Origin: Beroe forskalii
Lineage: Eukaryota; Ctenophora; Nuda; Beroida; Beroidae
DNA length: 64,000 nt
Assembly (NCBI GenBank): GCA_011033025.1
Contig: WFMF01000011.1
Coordinates: forward strand, 744,001 to 808,000
Direction of reading: 5' to 3'
Below are positions 58,705 to 64,000 of the stretch, in pieces. The notes below the pieces were generated by a model that was not told where the DNA came from, did not search any database, and worked only from the letters and a program-made list of their open reading frames with translations. Numbering within the stretch: the stretch's first letter is position 1; every line of letters begins with the position of its first letter. Position numbers and translations under genes: made by a program.

Positions 58705-59830
58705 TGGTCTCAGCAGCCCAGGGTAGGGTAGGGGAGCTTTGGTGGCATTGGGTTCTTATCCCTGGGTGCCCTAAGCAGCACAGCATGTCATGACGCCAGT
58801 GCGGACTGCTGTAAAAGGTCAGGTATATCCGTATTTCGCTCCTAGTGAAGTAGTGATGGAGTCACTCCCTCTGGTGGGGAGTGCTGGCCTGCTGCTGTCT
58901 GAGTTGTTGCCCCGTCGGGCTTGTCCACTCTGCGGGGTGGAGGCAATGACTTGGGGAATGTTCGGGAGAGGGGGTTGGCGCAGCTAGGAAGGATAGAACT
59001 GCTCAGAGGTTGTGTGTAGTTTGTTTGCTACCTTTGTTTTTTATGTGTTGCTTTTTTATGAGATTTTCTGGATTTATTTAAGATTCATTGTATTATACAT
59101 AGCTGCCGAACTGCCCTCCTTTTGGGAGGGCGCCCTCCCATGCCCTCCATTTGCCCTCCTTTTGGACCTTGCCCACCTTTTTGGAGAGCAAATCTGAAAA
59201 TTTACTCAAAATTCAGAAAATTTACCTACTGTAATAAAGTAATAAGCACTATCTCGGATCACATTTTTAGTCGTTCCCTAAAAAAGGTCGCCAAATCCTG
59301 AAAATCTACCTACAGTACTATCTCGGATCAATTTTGAAAATTTACCTATCAAGCACTATCTCGAATCAATTTTAAAAATTTACCTAATTAAAGATCTATA
59401 AAATTTACCTAAGGTCCTGAAAATTAAACTACAAATCTGAAAATTTACCTAATAAGCACTATCTCGGATTGCACTTTTAAGGTGTCGTCCAAAAAAAAAA
59501 AAAGGTCGCCACAACATAAATTCCAAGAATATACCTACGAAATTTGCCCTCCATTCAACGGTATTTGCCCTCCAAAATGGGGTAAAAAAGTGCCCTCCCA
59601 AAGAATTTTCAAGAGTCGGCAGCTATGGTATTATATGGGTGTATCATAACTGTATCATATGTGTGTAAATATTTGTACATATTCTCCGCATCATCTCTCC
59701 CTCAGGGAGCCTGCCTCTCCTGTGTGTTCCCAGGGTCGCAAGACCTCGTGCACATGGGAGTTTAATTCCCCAGGTGTGGGCTTGCCTGCACCTGAGATGA
59801 CTAGTTCATTTCCACCATAATAATAATAAT
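56105..59830 (+). mobile_element. 5'-truncated non-LTR retrotransposon with restriction-like endonuclease
   Basis: The element lacks the N-terminal zinc-finger/Myb region expected in this class and starts within the region before the reverse transcriptase. It therefore looks 5'-truncated, as is common for target-primed insertion. The coding region ends at 58704. A GC-rich 3' UTR then runs to a CCACCATAATAATAATAAT tail at about 59815-59830. A hAT MITE interrupts the UTR at 59098-59627. The 5' boundary is approximate. Confidence 0.85.
59098..59627. mobile_element. hAT MITE, 530 bp, in the retrotransposon 3' UTR
   Basis: The ends are CATAGCTGCCGA and its perfect complement. An exact 8-bp duplication GTATTATA flanks it (59090-59097 and 59628-59635), the hAT signature. 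Subterminal TGCCCTCC repeats and internal AAGCACTATCTCGGAT repeats occur. No coding capacity. It must be younger than the retrotransposon copy that it interrupts. Confidence 0.93.
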
Positions 59831-60035
59831 TCCCTCCCTGGCCAGGGAGGTAACCCCCCGCGGAATAAAAAAAACTGGCCAGGGGTAAAAGTTAGAGATT
59901 TGAGTGTCACAGGATGTTATTAATCTATAATATATAATTCCCTCCCTGGCCAGGGAGGTAACCCCCTGCGGAATAAAAAAAACTGGCCAGGGGTATAAGT
60001 TAGAGATTTGAGTGTCACAGGGTGATATAATATAG
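59828..60035 (+). repeat. 108-bp tandem duplication, two units
   Basis: AATTCCCTCCCTGGCCAGGG starts both units (59828 and 59936). Each contains the perfect palindrome CTCCCTGGCCAGGGAG and ends with GAGATTTGAGTGTCACAGG. The two units differ at only a few bases. It begins right at the tail of the retrotransposon. Confidence 0.88.
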
Positions 60036-60295
60036 ATATATTAAGGCCCTGGCAAGGGCCCAAAATTCAGGTGGAATCCATTCTAAAAAATTCCCCCCAA
60101 AAAAGACACGGTCCCAGAGGAGCGCAGTGATTTCTTTGTTAGGGCTGTTTTACCAACAGTCGGGCAATGTTTGAGCTGTTTGAGCCCCACTGCACCCAGG
60201 TAGTTTGTCATGTGATAGTCATGTTATTATAAAGTTATAATTCTTCTTTCTCTTGAAATGAGGAGAGATCAGATCTTGAATTTAGGGTACAGTGG

Positions 60296-60376
60296 ACAAA
60301 GGTTAACGAGAGGTTAACATAAACAAATAAGTATAATATACTTATTTGTTTATGTTAACCTCTCGTTAACCTTTGT
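60296..60376. repeat. 81-bp near-perfect palindrome
   Basis: Two 39-bp arms, beginning ACAAAGGTTAACGAGAGGTT, are perfectly complementary across a 3-bp centre (AAT). A 24-bp direct duplication (TTATTATTTATTTACAAAGTT) follows at about 60377-60420. The palindrome could extrude as a cruciform. Confidence 0.95.
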
Positions 60377-60420
60377 TATTATTTATTTACAAAGTTTATT
60401 ATTATTTATTTACAAAGTTA

Positions 60421-61478
60421 CTCGTGAAGAATCGTAATTTACATCATCCACATTGACACTTGATGAATACAAAACATATTCTTAAAATCATAAATTCTGT
60501 CGACCATTTCTCAATCCGGGCTATTTGAATCATGCCCCTAATCTGTCACGCGCGCCATTAGGGCGACGTCGTGACGCAGTGTCTCTCATATTATCTGCGT
60601 GGCGCAGGGACTCGTTCTGCACTTCATTGTGAGGTTCCATGAGCTGACTCGTCTTATCAGTTACATCACGTCGAGGGATAATTCGATGAGTCCTTGAGTT
60701 AAGCTGTAAGCACCTGCTAGAGGGAAGGTCACTGTTCCAAGCAAGAGCTCACTGAGGGAAGAGTATGTTAAACAGTTATCTTAAAGTCTTAATAACATAA
60801 TTCGATACCTACAAAGGTAAAGCTGTTAATTTTGAATATTAGGAATACTCACGTACTTTTCTGAATTAATGAGAAAAGCAAGATGCAAGGCTTTCGCCTT
60901 GCACGAATCTATGAGACATAACTCATAGACGTATAGACACTTAAAATAGGAGTCTATGAATATAACATATCCCTCCCCAAAAAAGTGAGAATAATTCGGG
61001 TATCCCCGAATTTTCTCATCAGACTCTATATCCTTATTTGGTTTCCCAAATGATCCCTCGAATCAGCTATCATACTATCATATGCTCATTAGCAGAAAGA
61101 TATGAAGTCACAGATCTGTGATATCTAATCGTGGCAAAAAGTTTCCAATTTCAATTTCCAGTACACGTTTTTCATTGCCCACTGAAATTCTTTCAAATTA
61201 TCTGTTATAAAGCCAAAAATGAATCGTTCAATTTAATAAAAACCTTCCTATGAAATTATTTCTAATGGTCCAATTATGGTTATTAATTGTTCACAAGTGC
61301 CTGAAAGAATACACTGCCCTAATTTTTCGCACTGGCCAGGTGACTTATTAGGAAGTATAGCATGTTGTGTTGGCACGGATCAATTTTAAGACCTTATTAC
61401 ACATCTTACTGTTCTAGAACTCTAGATTATGTGCATTTCACAGGAATCAAAGGTGGTTATTTTAGGATTTTTTCTTCC
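60421..61478. other. Spacer, no gene recognised
   Basis: Unique AT-rich sequence upstream (by plus strand) of the integrase remnant, with no recognised feature. Confidence 0.45.
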
Positions 61479-62400
61479 CTATAGGCAAACCAAACAGCGT
61501 TCGCTTCTTAGGATTCCTCCTAAAGTCCTAAGATTATACCTATCAGAAGAGCGTAGAGTTTCCTCTGCTCTAAGAGGGGAAGTGAAATTAGGGCTTGCTA
61601 CTGCCCTCGGAACACCGCTTCTACTAGAACCACTAACACCAATATTACTCCTTCTCTGGTGTTGTTCAATGTCTCGCATTGTTACTTACTCTTTGGTCAT
61701 CTATGCTCTGAAACTCAGCTCGAGGGCTGGCATTTGGCACAGGAGTTTCCTCCTGGCTTTCCAAAGCGTCTGTGAAATCCGCTTCACTAACAACTTAACA
61801 ATGGTATCGTCATTGTTTTCCTCCTCTGTATCGAGGTTTGCTTCTACATCTCCCGACTCCGATTCTGCTGACACAACCGATTCAGCATTATCGTGCACTG
61901 AGGGACTTTCATCCCTCATAGACACATCTGAGATACTAGGTGAAGAAGGGGGTTCCCCTGCCAATCTTCTTGATCTACGATTCGGAGTATATATACTTAT
62001 ATAATATATATGGAGATAAACTCATCTTCCGACGAGCTATCCTTCCTACTGGACGAGGGAATCACCCTCGATGGAGAACGCATAGCCCCATTCGAATTAG
62101 TTTGACTAGCCTTATTGTTATTAATAAGTGACAGTACGTCGGGCGGTGTGTATTTATTCACTTTATAATGCCGCATTTTACTAATGCCAATAACTTTATG
62201 TTTACCACTGACATTAATGACGTAATTCCAATCACTTATTTTCTCCACTATCCTATACGGGCCAGTCCAACGATCAGCATATTTGTGTTTAGGGGTATCA
62301 ACTAATAAGAAACACAAATCTCCCTTCTCAAAATATGGGCCTTTTACTTTCTTCGAATATTATATTCAGCTGCTCCCGACGTTCGCGTCGGGGTTTGGAT
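61479..62400 (-). pseudogene. Gypsy-like integrase C-terminal remnant, frameshifted
   Basis: On the minus strand, GDLCFLLVDTP, then DRWTGPYRIVEKISDWNY and ISKMRHYK (62317 down to about 62150) match the pattern of the C-terminal DNA-binding region of Ty3/gypsy-type integrases. A frameshift at about 62335 separates it from the upstream segment. Another at an AT-rich slippage tract (about 61995-62010) separates it from the downstream tail, which has NRRSRRLAGEP and a Ser/Glu-rich stretch. The catalytic core, reverse transcriptase and LTRs are absent. It is a decayed fragment; the last segment (RYNLRTLGG, about 61545) looks like a polyprotein end. Confidence 0.75.
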
Positions 62401-62597
62401 ATGAGTGCCTGTAATTGCTGAAATATGCGTGGTGCTCTAATCCCTCTTAGTGTTAATCTAATGATTCTTATAGCAGCACTGATTGGAATATGGAGGAATT
62501 CGTGATACACATAACATGTGTTACACATAATGTGTGTATACAGTGTACTATACCAGTGATCCGACAGATATAAATAGCCTTGCAAATTCGGTGATTT

Positions 62598-62690
62598 GGG
62601 CTGGCTACTTGGTTGAGTGGTATCGGCTGCCATCATGATCTTGCGCTCAGGCGAGAGATCGGCAGTTCGATGCTCGGGGAAATCCTCACT
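62598..62690 (+). repeat. tRNA-like sequence or SINE head
   Basis: GGCTACTTGGTTGAGTGGTA (A-box/D-arm-like) and, about 55 bases on, GGCAGTTCGATGCTCGG (B-box-like) have the order and spacing of a tRNA with a long variable arm. Pairing of the ends is incomplete. Any SINE body would extend to the right. Confidence 0.45.
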
Positions 62691-62929
62691 CATAAAAGGG
62701 GTAAACGTGCCAACCTAACCTTGGGAAGCTCACTTTTCCGAATTGCAAGTCTGAGAGTATATCTATATCTGTCAGCCTGATAGCGTGTATTCTAGTGCAC
62801 TGCATGAGTTCTACCGTACACCCCCTCATAGTCTGGTCAGTTGAGGCAAAAAAAGGGCTGAGGCCTGCAACGGCTTGAAACAACATAATGACCGGTTCAG
62901 TGAAGTAGTTTAAGACCCCCTAAGTCCAA

Positions 62930-63345
62930 ATCCGACGAGACCTATTTTTGTTAGGTGGTGCATCATAAGCAATTGCGCCATTTGGCTCATGGCGCCCAAA
63001 ATACTAACTTTTGATAGGAAGGTCGTAGAGACTCCACTTTTTAGCTTAAAGAACCGCAATGGCCATGTTTATATACGACTTGTTAATAAACATATGCCCT
63101 AAAATGCTCACAAACCAAGTTATGGGCCAAAAACTGTTTTGAGGCTATCGCAAGCTAAAAAATTTGGCGATTTTTCATAACTTGCGCCAGAAACGTCGTC
63201 GAGACTTCATTCATAGCTCAAAAGAATCGCAATGGCCATGTTTATATACGACTTGTGAATAAACATATGCTCTAAACCCTTTACTTTTCGAGTTATGAAG
63301 CAAAAGCCGTTTTTGGGGGATGCGCAAGGACAAAATGACATATAT
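62930..63345 (+). repeat. About 175-bp tandem duplication, two diverged units
   Basis: CGCAATGGCCATGTTTATAT followed by ACGACTTGT(T/G)AATAAACATATGC occurs at about 63056 and 63229, each preceded by a GTCGT(A/C)GAGACT segment. Spacing is about 173 bp. Confidence 0.75.
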
Positions 63346-63485
63346 AATGGTCCAAGCACACCAACCTAAAACTGCTTTTCATTCAATTCTTATGTTCGGT
63401 TTATACATGTCTCGCCATTAATGGGTTCAAATGGGGAAAACTGGGACTTAGAGTCAGAAGATGATTTCCCCCAAACCGGGATGTA

Positions 63486-63966
63486 CCTTAGGAGGTCTAT
63501 TTATAAAGGTTGTAATTTGGGGATTTTTCGAAAAAAATCCCCATATTTTCAACCTACCAAAATTTTGCCCGCCACAATTTTACTCCCCGATTTAATTCAA
63601 CCCGCTTTCGAAATTTCTTGAACTATCTGTACTAAAACAGTACAATTTTGTATCAGAGATGAGTTTTCAGATAGTTTAGTCAAAGTCAAATGGTTAAAAG
63701 AATTGAAATTCAAAAATTTAGAACAGTAATTAATGAAGCAGAGGCTCAGGAAGACGATCAAGAATTCGATTTGTAATATTAGAATTAATCTAATTTTCCA
63801 TTGTTTTCTGCAAAAAATCTTTAATTTGTCAGCAAAAAGTTAGAAAAATCACCCAATTTTATTTGGTGGGTGAAATTTGGGGATTTTTGAAAAAAATCCC
63901 CATATTTTCAACCTACCAAAATTTCAAACACCGCAATTTCAACCCACATAAATAGACCTCCTAAGG
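63486..63966. mobile_element. TA-target MITE, about 480 bp
   Basis: CCTTAGGAGGTCTATTTAT at 63486 is perfectly complementary to the sequence ending at 63966, and TA flanks both ends. Each half contains a near-palindrome GGGGATTTTT-(CG)-AAAAAAATCCCC. A frame ending at 63621 falls within it and is not a gene. Confidence 0.85.
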
Positions 63967-64000
63967 TAAGTTGTTTTTGGCATCTCGACGTGGCATAAAA

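Noticed and set aside
61429..62004. Plus-strand frame of 191 codons
   Set aside because: It is the antisense of the gypsy-like integrase tail, which has recognisable motifs on the minus strand.
18780..62690. Functional tRNA genes at the tRNA-like sites
   Set aside because: A-box and B-box motifs are present, but paired acceptor stems could not be confirmed, so SINE heads or pseudogenes are more likely.

Overview
The window looks like a repeat-dense intergenic region of an invertebrate animal genome. It is AT-rich. It carries animal-type transposons: a Helitron with an OTU domain, a non-LTR retrotransposon with a restriction-like endonuclease, a gypsy-like integrase remnant, hAT, Mutator-like and TA-target elements, and tRNA-like sequences. 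It also holds kilobase-scale minisatellites. I see no bacterial operon structure, rRNA gene or CRISPR array, and no host protein-coding gene that I can name. The species cannot be fixed from this sequence.

Layout. Positions 1-8600 are almost all tandem arrays (45-bp, 18-bp, 33-bp, 11-bp and 49-bp units); long open frames inside them are artefacts of stop-free repeats. 9939-12330 is a foldback element with Mutator-like ends, into which a TA-target MITE has inserted. 14187-24945 is a mosaic of small inverted-repeat elements. It includes a 2.67-kb element (18203-20872) bounded by CCGAGG arrays and filled with about 150-bp tandem units, and a palindromic 25-bp minisatellite (24163-24632). 26050-34900 is a nearly complete Helitron: serine-rich and SEKGQAA-repeat region, DUF6570-like and Helitron_like_N regions with an HUH motif, a two-tyrosine motif, a PIF1-like helicase, and an OTU domain. 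It is read in three frames with two unresolved joins. 35225-36074 is a second copy of the TA-target MITE.

39154-44512 is the most unusual unit. It is a DNA element with about 60-bp terminal inverted repeats flanked by TA. It encodes one protein of about 832 residues that I cannot assign to a known transposase family. That gene is split by a 1.64-kb hAT-like insertion with an 8-bp target duplication. 45656-50960 is a 5.3-kb non-coding foldback element with long arms. 51306-54115 is another long inverted-repeat element. 56105-59830 is a 5'-truncated non-LTR retrotransposon with a hAT MITE in its 3' UTR. The remainder holds a short tandem duplication, an 81-bp near-perfect palindrome, a decayed gypsy-like integrase C-terminus, and a terminal 0.48-kb MITE.

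A linking theme is a palindromic core (GTCTGGGGGC-spacer-GCCCCCAGA followed by AGCCAGACG). It recurs as tandem units inside two related hAT-like families and as a single copy in an unrelated TA-target MITE family. The nested insertions give a relative age order for several elements.
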